Origin: Campylobacter concisus
GTDB lineage: Bacteria; Campylobacterota; Campylobacteria; Campylobacterales; Campylobacteraceae
DNA: 64,000 nt
Assembly: GCF_003049705.1 (NCBI RefSeq)
Contig: NZ_PIRF01000001.1
Location: 186,001-250,000 of the forward strand
Direction: 5' to 3'
Positions within the stretch are counted from its first letter, which is position 1. Each line of letters starts with the position of its first letter. This document shows positions 37,723-46,289 of the stretch, piece by piece. The notes beneath the pieces are model-generated. The model searched no databases. It had not been told where the DNA came from and was given only the letters and a program-made list of their open reading frames with translations. Position numbers and translations under genes: made by a program.

Positions 37723-38570
37723 TTAGAATAATTTTTGCGGTTTTAGTCCTTTTAAATTTTGCATTTTCTCTTGATTTATTGCGCCTTAGCGAGTATAAAG
37801 ATCAAAATATCTCAGGCTGGCTAGCTAGCGAGAAGCTTGATGGCGTGCGTGCCTACTGGGACGGAGAGAATTTACTCTCAAGACAGGGCAAAAAGCTAAA
37901 TGCACCGCTAAGTTTTACTAAAAATTTTCCTAAATTTGCGCTCGATGGCGAGCTTTACGCAAAAGAGCTTAAATTTGAAGAAATTCAAGCGACCGTGATG
38001 GATAAGTTGCCAGATGAAAAGGCGTGGAGAAGGCTTAAATTTCATGTTTTTGACGTGCCAGAGGCAAGTGGTGGCTTGCTTGATAGGCTTGAAGTTTTGG
38101 CTAAATTTCTAAAAAATAAGCCAAATCACAATTTAATCATCATAAAACAGATAAAAATGCGAGATAACGCCCAGTTTTTAAAATTTACAAAGGACATTAT
38201 CGCAAAGGGCGGAGAGGGAGCCGTCGTGCGTGAGCCAAATACACCGTACGAGCGAAAAAGAAGCAAAAATGCACTGAAATTTAAAAAATTTAAAGATGCC
38301 GAGTGCGAAGTAATCGCTATAAATAAAGGTAGCGGCAAATATGCGAAATTTGCTGGCTCGCTTACCTGCAAAGCACTTGGTGGCAAGCAGGATGAAGAAA
38401 AAGCTGGCGAGCCAAAATCTGGCACTATCTTTAAAATAGGCTCAGGACTAAGCGACAAAAATCGTCAAAATCCCCCAAAAATAGGCTCTATAATTACATA
38501 TAAATTTCAAAATTTAACTGCTAATGGCAAGCCAAGATTTCCAATATTTTTAAGGGTTAGAGAAGATTAA
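37719..38570 (+). CDS. ligE: ATP-dependent DNA ligase, LigE type with signal peptide
   Basis: A 283-residue minimal ATP-dependent DNA ligase. The nucleophile is K39 in SEKLDGVRAYWDG, and EGAVVREPN and ALKFKKFKDAE are adenylation motifs IV and V. The C-terminal OB-fold carries PPKIGSIITYKFQNL. Residues 1-18 are hydrophobic, giving a probable signal peptide; LigE enzymes are thought to work in the periplasm, possibly in DNA uptake. I prefer the TTG at 37719, overlapping the tag stop, with AAGG upstream; an upstream TTG at 37698 lies inside tag. Confidence 0.85.
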   Translation: MIRIIFAVLVLLNFAFSLDLLRLSEYKDQNISGWLASEKLDGVRAYWDGENLLSRQGKKLNAPLSFTKNFPKFALDGELYAKELKFEEIQATVMDKLPDEKAWRRLKFHVFDVPEASGGLLDRLEVLAKFLKNKPNHNLIIIKQIKMRDNAQFLKFTKDIIAKGGEGAVVREPNTPYERKRSKNALKFKKFKDAECEVIAINKGSGKYAKFAGSLTCKALGGKQDEEKAGEPKSGTIFKIGSGLSDKNRQNPPKIGSIITYKFQNLTANGKPRFPIFLRVRED

Positions 38571-38650
38571 AATTTATTCAAAAGCCTTGCTTTACTTTTG
38601 TTTTACCCTATTTTTGATAAAATTAACCACTTTTTACGAAAGGCTTAAAC

Positions 38651-39634
38651 TTGAAAATTTTAGTAACAGGTGGTGCTGGATACATCGGCAGCCACGTAGT
38701 AAAAGCACTTTTAAAGCAAGGTAAAGATGAGATAACCATCATCGATAATCTCTGCAAGGGCTCACAAAAAGCACTTGAGGCGCTCCAAAAAATCGGAAAT
38801 TTTAAATTTATAAATGCAAATTTAGAAGATGATCTAAGTGAAATTTTTGAAAATGGCAAATTTGATGCGATCATCCATTTTGCAGCGTTTATCGAGGTTT
38901 TTGAGAGTATGAGCGAGCCGCTAAAATACTATCTAAATAACACTGCAAACGTCGCAAGGGTGCTAAGATACGCAAAAGCTTACAATGTAAATAAATTTAT
39001 ATTTAGCTCAACTGCTGCAGTTTACGGCGAGCCAGATGTGGCGGAGGTTAGCGAAACAACGCCTACAAACCCAATAAATCCATACGGCAGAAGTAAGCTT
39101 ATGAGCGAGCAGATCATCAAAGACTACGCCGCTTCAAATGAAAATTTTAAATTTGCAATACTTCGCTACTTCAACGTGGCAGGTGCAGACGAAGAGGGAC
39201 TTATCGGTCAAAACTATCCAAATGCCACGCACCTTATCAAGGTGGCTGTGCAAACTATACTTGGTAAGCGCGATAGCATGGGCATCTTTGGTGATGACTA
39301 CGCGACAAAAGATGGCACATGCGTAAGAGACTACATTCACGTTAGTGACCTAGCAGACGCTCACATTAGCGCACTTGAGTATATCGGTCAAAATGGAAGT
39401 GAAACTTTTAACGTGGGATACGGCAGAGGATTTAGCGTAAAAGAGGTCATCGAGACCGCAAAAGAGGTGAGCGGAGTAAATTTCAAAGTGCTAAACGCGC
39501 CAAGAAGAGACGGCGACCCAGCTATCCTCATCTCAAACGCAAGCAAACTACGCTCGCTAACAAGCTGGAAGCCAAAAAGAGATGATCTAGCGCTCATCAT
39601 AAAAACTGCCCTTGAGTGGGAAAAGAAAATTTAA
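38651..39634 (+). CDS. gne: UDP-glucose/UDP-GlcNAc 4-epimerase
   Basis: A 327-residue GalE-family epimerase. TGGAGYIGSHVVKALL binds NAD; SSTAAVYGEPD and NPYGRSKLMSEQ hold the catalytic serine and YxxxK. DGTCVRDYIHVSDLADAH is classic GalE. In C. jejuni the counterpart Gne, which makes both UDP-Gal and UDP-GalNAc, opens the pgl locus, as here. The start is TTG with GAAAGG upstream. The TTTTGATAAAATT stretch at 38612-38624 is a possible promoter -10 region. Confidence 0.9.
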   Translation: MKILVTGGAGYIGSHVVKALLKQGKDEITIIDNLCKGSQKALEALQKIGNFKFINANLEDDLSEIFENGKFDAIIHFAAFIEVFESMSEPLKYYLNNTANVARVLRYAKAYNVNKFIFSSTAAVYGEPDVAEVSETTPTNPINPYGRSKLMSEQIIKDYAASNENFKFAILRYFNVAGADEEGLIGQNYPNATHLIKVAVQTILGKRDSMGIFGDDYATKDGTCVRDYIHVSDLADAHISALEYIGQNGSETFNVGYGRGFSVKEVIETAKEVSGVNFKVLNAPRRDGDPAILISNASKLRSLTSWKPKRDDLALIIKTALEWEKKI

Positions 39635-39642
39635 GGATAAGT

Positions 39643-40965
39643 ATGAAAGTAGCTGTGATTGGAACCGGATATGTCGGGCTAGTAAGTGGTGCATGCTTTG
39701 CTAAAATGGGCAATAGCGTGATCTGCGTCGATGTCGATGAAAAAAAAATCGAGGCACTAAAAAACGGTATCGTGCCGATATATGAGCCAGGGCTTGCTGA
39801 TATCGTGAGCGAGTGCTACAAAAATGGCTCGCTTAAATTTAGCACGCATATAACTGAGGCGCTAGAGCATGCAGATGTGCTATTTATCGCAGTTGGCACG
39901 CCTATGGGCGCTGATGGACAGGCGGATTTAAAATACGTTCTCTCGGTGGCAAAATCGATCGGAGAAAATTTAAGCAAACCACTAATAGTCGTAGATAAAT
40001 CAACCGTTCCAGTAGGCACTGGAGCTAAGGTGCATGAGGTGATCGAGGCTGAGCTTAAAAAGAGAAATGTAGAGGTTAAATTTGAAGTCGTTTCAAACCC
40101 AGAGTTTTTAAAAGAGGGTGCGGCAGTCGAGGACTTTTTAAAGCCAGATCGCGTAGTTATCGGAGCTAGCAGCGAGTGGGGCTTTAGCGTGATGAGAGAG
40201 CTTTATGAGCCATTTATGAAAAATCACGACAGGCTCATTTGCATGGACGTAAAGTCAGCCGAGATGACAAAATACGCTGCAAATTCGATGCTGGCAACCA
40301 AAATAAGCTTCATAAACGAGATAGCAAATATCTGTGAACGCGTGGGTGCTGATGTAAATTTGGTGCGAAAAGGCATCGGCAGCGACTCTCGTATCGGTTA
40401 TAGCTTCATCTATCCAGGCTGCGGATACGGTGGCAGCTGCTTTCCAAAAGACGTCGAGGCACTCATCTACACAGCTAGACAAAATGGCTTTGAGCCAGAG
40501 CTTCTAAACGCGGTCGAGTCAAGAAATAAGGCTCAAAAAAGAGTGCTGTTTGATAAAATTTATAACTTCTTTGGCGACGATCTAAAGGGCAAAACTATCG
40601 CTATTTGGGGGCTTGCGTTTAAGCCAAACACAGACGATATGCGCGAGGCTAGCTCGCTAACTTTGATAAAGCTTTTGGATGAGGCTGGTGCGAAAGTGGT
40701 GGCGTATGATCCAAAATCAAGCGAAGAAGCTAAAAAATATATGCCAAATTTAGATATAAAATACGCTAAAAATAAATATGACGCGCTTGATAACGCCGAT
40801 GCAATGGTGCTTGTAACCGAGTGGAGTGAGTTTAGATCGCCTGATTTTATGGAGATCAAAGAGAGGCTAAAAAATGCCGTCATATTTGACGGACGAAATC
40901 AATATAACGCTAAAATTTTAGCTGAGCATGGATTTAAGTATTTTCAAATCGGAGTAAAGGCATGA
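39643..40965 (+). CDS. ugd: UDP-glucose 6-dehydrogenase
   Basis: A 440-residue UDP-glucose dehydrogenase. VAVIGTGYVGLVSGACFA binds NAD, the catalytic cysteine lies in GCGYGGSCFPKDVEAL, and AIWGLAFKPNTDDMREA is the UDP-binding motif. It oxidises UDP-glucose to UDP-glucuronate in two steps. AAGGA five bases before the ATG at 39643 selects the start; the upstream in-frame ATG-less extension overlaps galE. It ends overlapping the ecotin gene by 4 bases. The product may feed the epimerase at 36076 or a glucuronosyl step in the pgl glycan. Confidence 0.92.
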   Translation: MKVAVIGTGYVGLVSGACFAKMGNSVICVDVDEKKIEALKNGIVPIYEPGLADIVSECYKNGSLKFSTHITEALEHADVLFIAVGTPMGADGQADLKYVLSVAKSIGENLSKPLIVVDKSTVPVGTGAKVHEVIEAELKKRNVEVKFEVVSNPEFLKEGAAVEDFLKPDRVVIGASSEWGFSVMRELYEPFMKNHDRLICMDVKSAEMTKYAANSMLATKISFINEIANICERVGADVNLVRKGIGSDSRIGYSFIYPGCGYGGSCFPKDVEALIYTARQNGFEPELLNAVESRNKAQKRVLFDKIYNFFGDDLKGKTIAIWGLAFKPNTDDMREASSLTLIKLLDEAGAKVVAYDPKSSEEAKKYMPNLDIKYAKNKYDALDNADAMVLVTEWSEFRSPDFMEIKERLKNAVIFDGRNQYNAKILAEHGFKYFQIGVKA

Positions 40966-41402
40966 GAAAAATTTTACTTTTTATCGCAGCTTGCGTGCTT
41001 CCATTTGCGCTTTTTGCAGGCGAAAATGCGCCAAAAACCGAGGAAAATATTTTTGAGTTACCTATCTCAAAGATGCCGCCTGATTATTTTAAATACGAAG
41101 TCGCGTTTTTTAAAGAGATAGAAATCGACTGCAACTTCGCCTTTTTGCTCGGCGGAAAGCTCGAGGAAAAAGAGGACGCGCGCGGGATTTATTACGAATT
41201 TAGCGGCGGGGATGAGCTAGCGCAAACGATGATGCTATGCAAGGACGGAAAGAAAAAGAGACGGGTTTATTACGAGCTCACTCAAATTTTACCAGGCGTT
41301 AGCCCTATTAGAATTATAACTCCAAAAGGTGTAAGTGCGGAAATAAGAATGTACGAACGCGTAAAAAAGATAGAAGCAAAAAAGAAAGGAAAAAGTAAAT
41401 GA
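40962..41402 (+). CDS. eco: Ecotin, periplasmic serine protease inhibitor
   Basis: A 146-residue protein with a signal peptide (residues 1-20, ending LFAG). The mature part matches ecotin: [19 protein letters not shown], then [15 protein letters not shown], then [13 protein letters not shown]. The disulfide cysteines are C57 and C93, and the reactive-site loop TMML has Met at P1 (M90), as in E. coli ecotin. It should form a dimer that inhibits trypsin-, chymotrypsin- or elastase-type enzymes in the periplasm or outside. It overlaps ugd and the following dehydrogenase by 4 bases each, so it is part of the glycan operon. No N-glycosylation sequon is seen in it. Confidence 0.85.
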   Translation: MRKILLFIAACVLPFALFAGENAPKTEENIFELPISKMPPDYFKYEVAFFKEIEIDCNFAFLLGGKLEEKEDARGIYYEFSGGDELAQTMMLCKDGKKKRRVYYELTQILPGVSPIRIITPKGVSAEIRMYERVKKIEAKKKGKSK

Positions 41403-42631
41403 AAATAGCAGTAGTAGGACTTGGATATGTTGGACTTCCACTTGCAGCAGCTTTTAGCGAAAAGTACGAAGTAGTGGGCTTTGATGTAAATGCAAAACGT
41501 ATAGAGGAGCTTAAAATTGGGTATGACAGAACGCTTGAACTTAGCAACGAGCAGATGAAAAAAGCGATCGATAATGGCATGAAATTTAGCCTAAATTTAG
41601 ATGATATTAGAAGTTGCAACTTCTTCATCGTGACCGTTCCAACTCCGATAGATAAGAACAAGCGCCCTGACCTAACTCCAGTCGTAAAAGCGACTGAGAG
41701 CGTGGCAAAAGTACTTAAAAAAGGCGACATCGTTGTCTATGAAAGCACCGTTTATCCAGGCGTTACAGAAGAAATTTGCGTGCCACTTCTTGAAAAGAGT
41801 GGGCTTAAATTTAACAAAGATTTCTTCTGCGGCTACTCTCCAGAGCGTATAAACCCAGGTGACAAAGAACACACCGTAACTAAAATCAAAAAAATCACTA
41901 GCGGCTCAACCCCAGAGATTGCTGATAAAGTCGATGAAATTTATCGCTCGATCATCACAGCTGGCACTCACAAAGCTTCAAGCATCAAGGTAGCCGAGGC
42001 CGCAAAAGTTATAGAAAACACACAGCGCGATATAAACATCGCATTTATAAACGAGCTTGCTATGCTCTTTGAAAAGCTTCACATCAACACCATCGACGTG
42101 CTTGAGGCTGCAGGTACGAAGTGGAATTTCTTAAATTTTCGCCCAGGTCTAGTTGGCGGTCACTGCATCGGCGTAGATCCATACTACCTCACTCACAAAG
42201 CTCAAGAGGTAGGTTATCATCCTGAAATGATCCTAGCAGGCCGCCGTATCAACGACGATATGGGCAGATACGCAGCTGATCAAGTGATAAAACTAATGAT
42301 AAGAAAAGGCGTGCTTATTAACAAAGCCCGCGTGCTTGTTCTTGGTATGACATTTAAAGAAAACTGCCCAGATATAAGAAATTCTCGCGTTATAGACGTA
42401 GTTGATGAGTTAAAAGACTTTGGCTGCAAGGTCGATGTGACTGATCCTTGGGCTGATAGCGCTGAGGTAAAACACGAGTACGGCTTTGATCTAGTGAAAG
42501 AGTATAACCTAGATGACTACGACTGTATCGTGATCGCCGTAGCTCACAATGAGTTTAAAAAGCTAAATTTAAAAGGCCATTTAGTTTATGATATAAAAAA
42601 TATCTATCCAGAGGCTGATGCTAGGCTGTAA
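41399..42631 (+). CDS. UDP-HexNAc 6-dehydrogenase (WbpA/TviB/WbpO family)
   Basis: A 410-residue nucleotide-sugar dehydrogenase of the UDP-GlcNAc/UDP-GalNAc branch. [18 protein letters not shown] binds [16 protein letters not shown] and [15 protein letters not shown] (catalytic cysteine) are diagnostic, and [15 protein letters not shown] is typical of TviB/WbpO rather than Ugd. It makes a UDP-HexNAc uronic acid. It follows ecotin with a 4-base overlap and precedes the second pglB by 8 bases. Together with ugd it points to uronic acids in the glycans. Confidence 0.88.
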   Translation: MKIAVVGLGYVGLPLAAAFSEKYEVVGFDVNAKRIEELKIGYDRTLELSNEQMKKAIDNGMKFSLNLDDIRSCNFFIVTVPTPIDKNKRPDLTPVVKATESVAKVLKKGDIVVYESTVYPGVTEEICVPLLEKSGLKFNKDFFCGYSPERINPGDKEHTVTKIKKITSGSTPEIADKVDEIYRSIITAGTHKASSIKVAEAAKVIENTQRDINIAFINELAMLFEKLHINTIDVLEAAGTKWNFLNFRPGLVGGHCIGVDPYYLTHKAQEVGYHPEMILAGRRINDDMGRYAADQVIKLMIRKGVLINKARVLVLGMTFKENCPDIRNSRVIDVVDELKDFGCKVDVTDPWADSAEVKHEYGFDLVKEYNLDDYDCIVIAVAHNEFKKLNLKGHLVYDIKNIYPEADARL

Positions 42632-42639
42632 GGAATTTA

Positions 42640-44766
42640 GTGCACAAAGTAAGCGTAAATTGTAAAATTTTACTTATATTTCTAGTCGCTTATCTGTTTG
42701 GATTTGCGGCTAGGATGCTTTGGGTATTGTGGGCAAAGGAGATGCCAGAGTTTTACTTTAATGGCGAGTTTATGCTTACAACAAATGACGCATATTATTA
42801 CGCAGAGGGTGCTAGAGATATGCTAGCTGGCTTTCATCAGCAAAATGACTTTAGCCCCTTTAATCACCCAATCTCAACTATAGTTTTTTATATTTGCAAA
42901 ATTTTACCTTTTAAGATCGAAAGCGTGATGTTTTATATGAGCATCTTTTTAGCTCCTCTTATCGCACTTCCAGTTGTTTTGATATCAAATGAGCTTAAGG
43001 CGCTAAAAGCTGGGGCTGTGGCTGCATTTATGAGCGTTGTCTTGCCAAGCTATCTTTCAAGGACATTGCCTGGATATTTTGATAGTGACATGTTAAATGT
43101 CACATTTGCGCTTTTTATTATCTATTTTTTGATCAGGCTCTTAAACACAAATGAACAAAAATTTATCGTTTTGCCTGGAGTCTTTGTATCGCTTTATCTT
43201 TGGTGGTATCAAAGCTCATATGCACTTATTTTAAGCATTTTCTTTATGTTTTTACTATATACGCTAGTTTTTATGCGAGATAGATTGCAAAATTATCAAG
43301 CGATATTTTTTATGTTTATAAGCATCGTAAGCTCAAATGTTTTTACTAAAGATCCACTAATAGCAAATAAAATTTTGGTTTTAAATTTAGCAGTTATTGC
43401 TTTATTTTTCTCTCTTTTTTGCAAATATAAAAATTTACTCTCAGCTAGAAATTTAGCCATTTTTCTTACTTTGATGCTAGCTATTTTTATCTATTTTGGT
43501 GGTTTTGATTTCATTACTTCAAAAATGGGTATTTATGTTTTTAAAGGCAATGAAATTCTTAGCGATAAATTTCACTTTATAAATGAGTATAATTACATCA
43601 GCGAAGTAAAAAGTGCCAGTCCTTTGTATTTTATATATTTCATGTCAGGAAATATTCTTATATTGCTGGCAGCTATTATTGGATACTTGCTACTTTGCTT
43701 TAAATTTCGTCCATTCTTGCTTACATTGCCAATGCTTGGACTTGGACTCCTCTCTTTCTTTGGTGGAGTTAGATTTGTTATGTACGTAACACCACTTGTT
43801 GCGCTTGGTTTTGGGTATTTTTTGCATTTTTTTTTAAATTTATTTGATCTTAGAAAATCTATTAAAAATTTATCATTTTTAGTTTTTGCCGTAGCTGCTC
43901 TTGCTATAAATTTAGATTTTGCTTATTCATATAGGCCAAAGACTGTAATTAGCCGTGATGAAGCAGTAGCGCTTGATGGGCTCAAAAAGGTCACAAAGCG
44001 CGATAATTATGTATTTTCATGGTGGGATTACGGGTATGCTATAAGGTATTTTGCTGATGTTATGACTTTAAATGATCCTGGCAGACAAGGTAGCGAAAAT
44101 AATTATTTTGTTAGCCTTGCTTTGAGAAAAGATGAGGCATTTTCGGCTAGACTTGCAAGAGTGGCAGTTACGTATAATGACATCTCGCTTGAGCAAAATA
44201 TAAGGCCAATAGATAAAATTTTAAAAGACTACAACACAAGCGATATAAATACTTTTTTGAGTCAGCTTGAAAGCAAAAATTTCACTCTGCCAGCTGCAAA
44301 AAAAGAGGTTTTTTACTATCTTGTGCCAAATATGATTGACATCGCGCCAAATATCTTTAGGTATAGCTATATCGACATTACAACTGGTAAAAAGCAAAAA
44401 GAGGATTTTTATCATGTTAGTGCATTAAATGGCATTAGTGAAGCTGGTATCGACCTTGGAGATGGCTATGCTTTGCCTACAAATGAGCAAAAATTTATCA
44501 TACATAACGGTGAGAAAATAGCCGTAAAATCATTTTATAAGGTAAAAGGTGCTGGAAGAGATTTGCGAATAGATGAAAAAATCATAGATGAAAACGCCAA
44601 AATTTATGTGGTTTTTTTGGAAGACTATGCGCGGATATTATTGCTTGATGAAAATGCTTTTAACTCATCTTTTGTGCAGCTTTTTATATTTGAGCGAGCT
44701 GATGAGCGGTACTTTGAGCCATTTGTTATTTCAAATGGTGTAAAAATTTATAGGTTGAAAATCTAA
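42640..44766 (+). CDS. pglB2: Second STT3/PglB-type oligosaccharyltransferase
   Basis: A 708-residue STT3 family protein, with about 13 membrane helices and a periplasmic domain. Catalytic elements match PglB: D50 in TTNDAYYYAEGARDM, DSD at 148-150, the EL5 glutamate in NEYNYISEVK, the arginine in GGVRFVMY, WWDYG at 461-465 and an M-x-x-I motif in VPNMIDIAP. A D-x-N-x-S sequon at N532 lies where C. jejuni PglB glycosylates itself. It is more distant from C. jejuni PglB than the 56432 gene. The GTG start has AAGGA five bases upstream. Confidence 0.88.
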   Translation: MHKVSVNCKILLIFLVAYLFGFAARMLWVLWAKEMPEFYFNGEFMLTTNDAYYYAEGARDMLAGFHQQNDFSPFNHPISTIVFYICKILPFKIESVMFYMSIFLAPLIALPVVLISNELKALKAGAVAAFMSVVLPSYLSRTLPGYFDSDMLNVTFALFIIYFLIRLLNTNEQKFIVLPGVFVSLYLWWYQSSYALILSIFFMFLLYTLVFMRDRLQNYQAIFFMFISIVSSNVFTKDPLIANKILVLNLAVIALFFSLFCKYKNLLSARNLAIFLTLMLAIFIYFGGFDFITSKMGIYVFKGNEILSDKFHFINEYNYISEVKSASPLYFIYFMSGNILILLAAIIGYLLLCFKFRPFLLTLPMLGLGLLSFFGGVRFVMYVTPLVALGFGYFLHFFLNLFDLRKSIKNLSFLVFAVAALAINLDFAYSYRPKTVISRDEAVALDGLKKVTKRDNYVFSWWDYGYAIRYFADVMTLNDPGRQGSENNYFVSLALRKDEAFSARLARVAVTYNDISLEQNIRPIDKILKDYNTSDINTFLSQLESKNFTLPAAKKEVFYYLVPNMIDIAPNIFRYSYIDITTGKKQKEDFYHVSALNGISEAGIDLGDGYALPTNEQKFIIHNGEKIAVKSFYKVKGAGRDLRIDEKIIDENAKIYVVFLEDYARILLLDENAFNSSFVQLFIFERADERYFEPFVISNGVKIYRLKI

Positions 44767-46289
44767 TGCTAATCAATCTAATAAGCTCGATCGTCGTTTT
44801 TGTCGTATCAATGGGCATAAATTTCTTTCTTACGCCATTTATCTTAAAAAGCCTTGGCAACGAGGCTTTTGGCTTTGTGGGCCTTAGCAACGCCATCGTA
44901 AGCTACGCAGCGGTCGTGAGCGTGGCGATCAACTCGGTCAGTGGGCGTTTTGTTGCTCATGCGTGGCACAAAAAGGATCTAAGCCTTGCAAACACCTATT
45001 ATTCATCGGTGCTTGTTGTAAATATCTTCTTTTGCGCTGTTGTAGTGGTGCTAAGCTCCATTTTTATACTAAATTTGCAAAGCTTTTTAAATGTCCCTGA
45101 AAATTTACTATTTGACGTGAGAATGACCCTTCTTTTTTACTTTATAAATTTCTGTGTTGGGCTATTTAACGGCGTTTTGACGGTTTGTGCTTTTGTGACA
45201 AACAAGCTCTACCTACTCTCCATCAGAAACGCCATCTCAAGCGCGATCCTAGCAGCTCTCATCGTGGCGCTCTTTTTCTTTTTTAAGCCATTTATCTCAT
45301 ACATCGCCATTTCAGCGCTAGTTGCTAGCCTTTTTGTCTTTTTTAGCACCATTTTTATGTCAGCTCGCATCACGCCGGAGCTAAAATTTAGCCTTAGTAA
45401 ATTTGACTTTTCTAAGATAAAAGAACTTTTAAACTCTGGCATTTGGAATAGCTTTAATGCGCTAAATCGCATACTTTTAACGGGCATGGATCTATTTATT
45501 TGCAACATTTTTGTCAATGCAAACGCCACTGGTCTTCTTTCTGTTGCCAAGGCCGCTCCTATCATACTTGAGAGCTTTGTGGCGCAGCTTAGCGGTATCT
45601 TTGCGCCAAAATTTGTCGAGCTTTACTCTAAAAATTTGATCACGGACCTAATAAAAGAGGCTAAATTTTCGATGAAGGTGATCGCCTTTGTGATGAGCGC
45701 TCCAGCTGCATTTTTCGTCGTTTTTGGGCTTAATTTTTACACGCTTTGGCTACCTTTTAAAAGCGCAGATGAGGTCAAATTTATCTACAACGTCTCGATG
45801 ATCACGCTTGTGCCTATCGTATTTATAAGCTTTGTTTTTTCACTTTTTAACCTTGATAGCGCGACAAACAAGCTTCGTCGACCAGCCATTGCCAACACTA
45901 TCCTTGGTGTTAGCACGATCATAGCACAGATCGCCCTGCTTAAATTTAGTGACTACGGCGTTTATGGCATTGTCATTGTTGCAGCCATTTTTTATAGCAT
46001 AAGAATTCTTGGCTTTGACCTCATAAACGCTGCCTTAAATTTAGAGGTGAAACTCACCACATTTTACGGGGTTTATTTTAAAAATTTAGCCGTTTTTATA
46101 ATAATGCTTGTCTTATTATTTTTATTAAAAAGCTATTTATTTTTTGATGTGAAAAGCTGGGATGAATTTATTTTTACTGCTATTTTATTTTTGATTTTAG
46201 GATATATTTTTGGTTTTATGTTTTTATTTGATAGCACGCAGAAAAAAGGTGCTATCACTGTGTTTAAAAATAAATTTAAGATAAGATAG
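44766..46289 (+). CDS. wzx: Wzx-like flippase (polysaccharide transporter family)
   Basis: A 507-residue membrane protein with about 12-14 helices, of the PST/MOP family. The N-terminus GINFFLTPFILKSLGNEAFG matches O-antigen flippases. It overlaps pglB2 by one base, so the pair probably handles one lipid-linked oligosaccharide. C. jejuni uses the ABC flippase PglK at this place; none is seen here. Its 3' end overlaps the convergent DndE-FtsK gene by 14 bases. Confidence 0.82.
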   Translation: MLINLISSIVVFVVSMGINFFLTPFILKSLGNEAFGFVGLSNAIVSYAAVVSVAINSVSGRFVAHAWHKKDLSLANTYYSSVLVVNIFFCAVVVVLSSIFILNLQSFLNVPENLLFDVRMTLLFYFINFCVGLFNGVLTVCAFVTNKLYLLSIRNAISSAILAALIVALFFFFKPFISYIAISALVASLFVFFSTIFMSARITPELKFSLSKFDFSKIKELLNSGIWNSFNALNRILLTGMDLFICNIFVNANATGLLSVAKAAPIILESFVAQLSGIFAPKFVELYSKNLITDLIKEAKFSMKVIAFVMSAPAAFFVVFGLNFYTLWLPFKSADEVKFIYNVSMITLVPIVFISFVFSLFNLDSATNKLRRPAIANTILGVSTIIAQIALLKFSDYGVYGIVIVAAIFYSIRILGFDLINAALNLEVKLTTFYGVYFKNLAVFIIMLVLLFLLKSYLFFDVKSWDEFIFTAILFLILGYIFGFMFLFDSTQKKGAITVFKNKFKIR

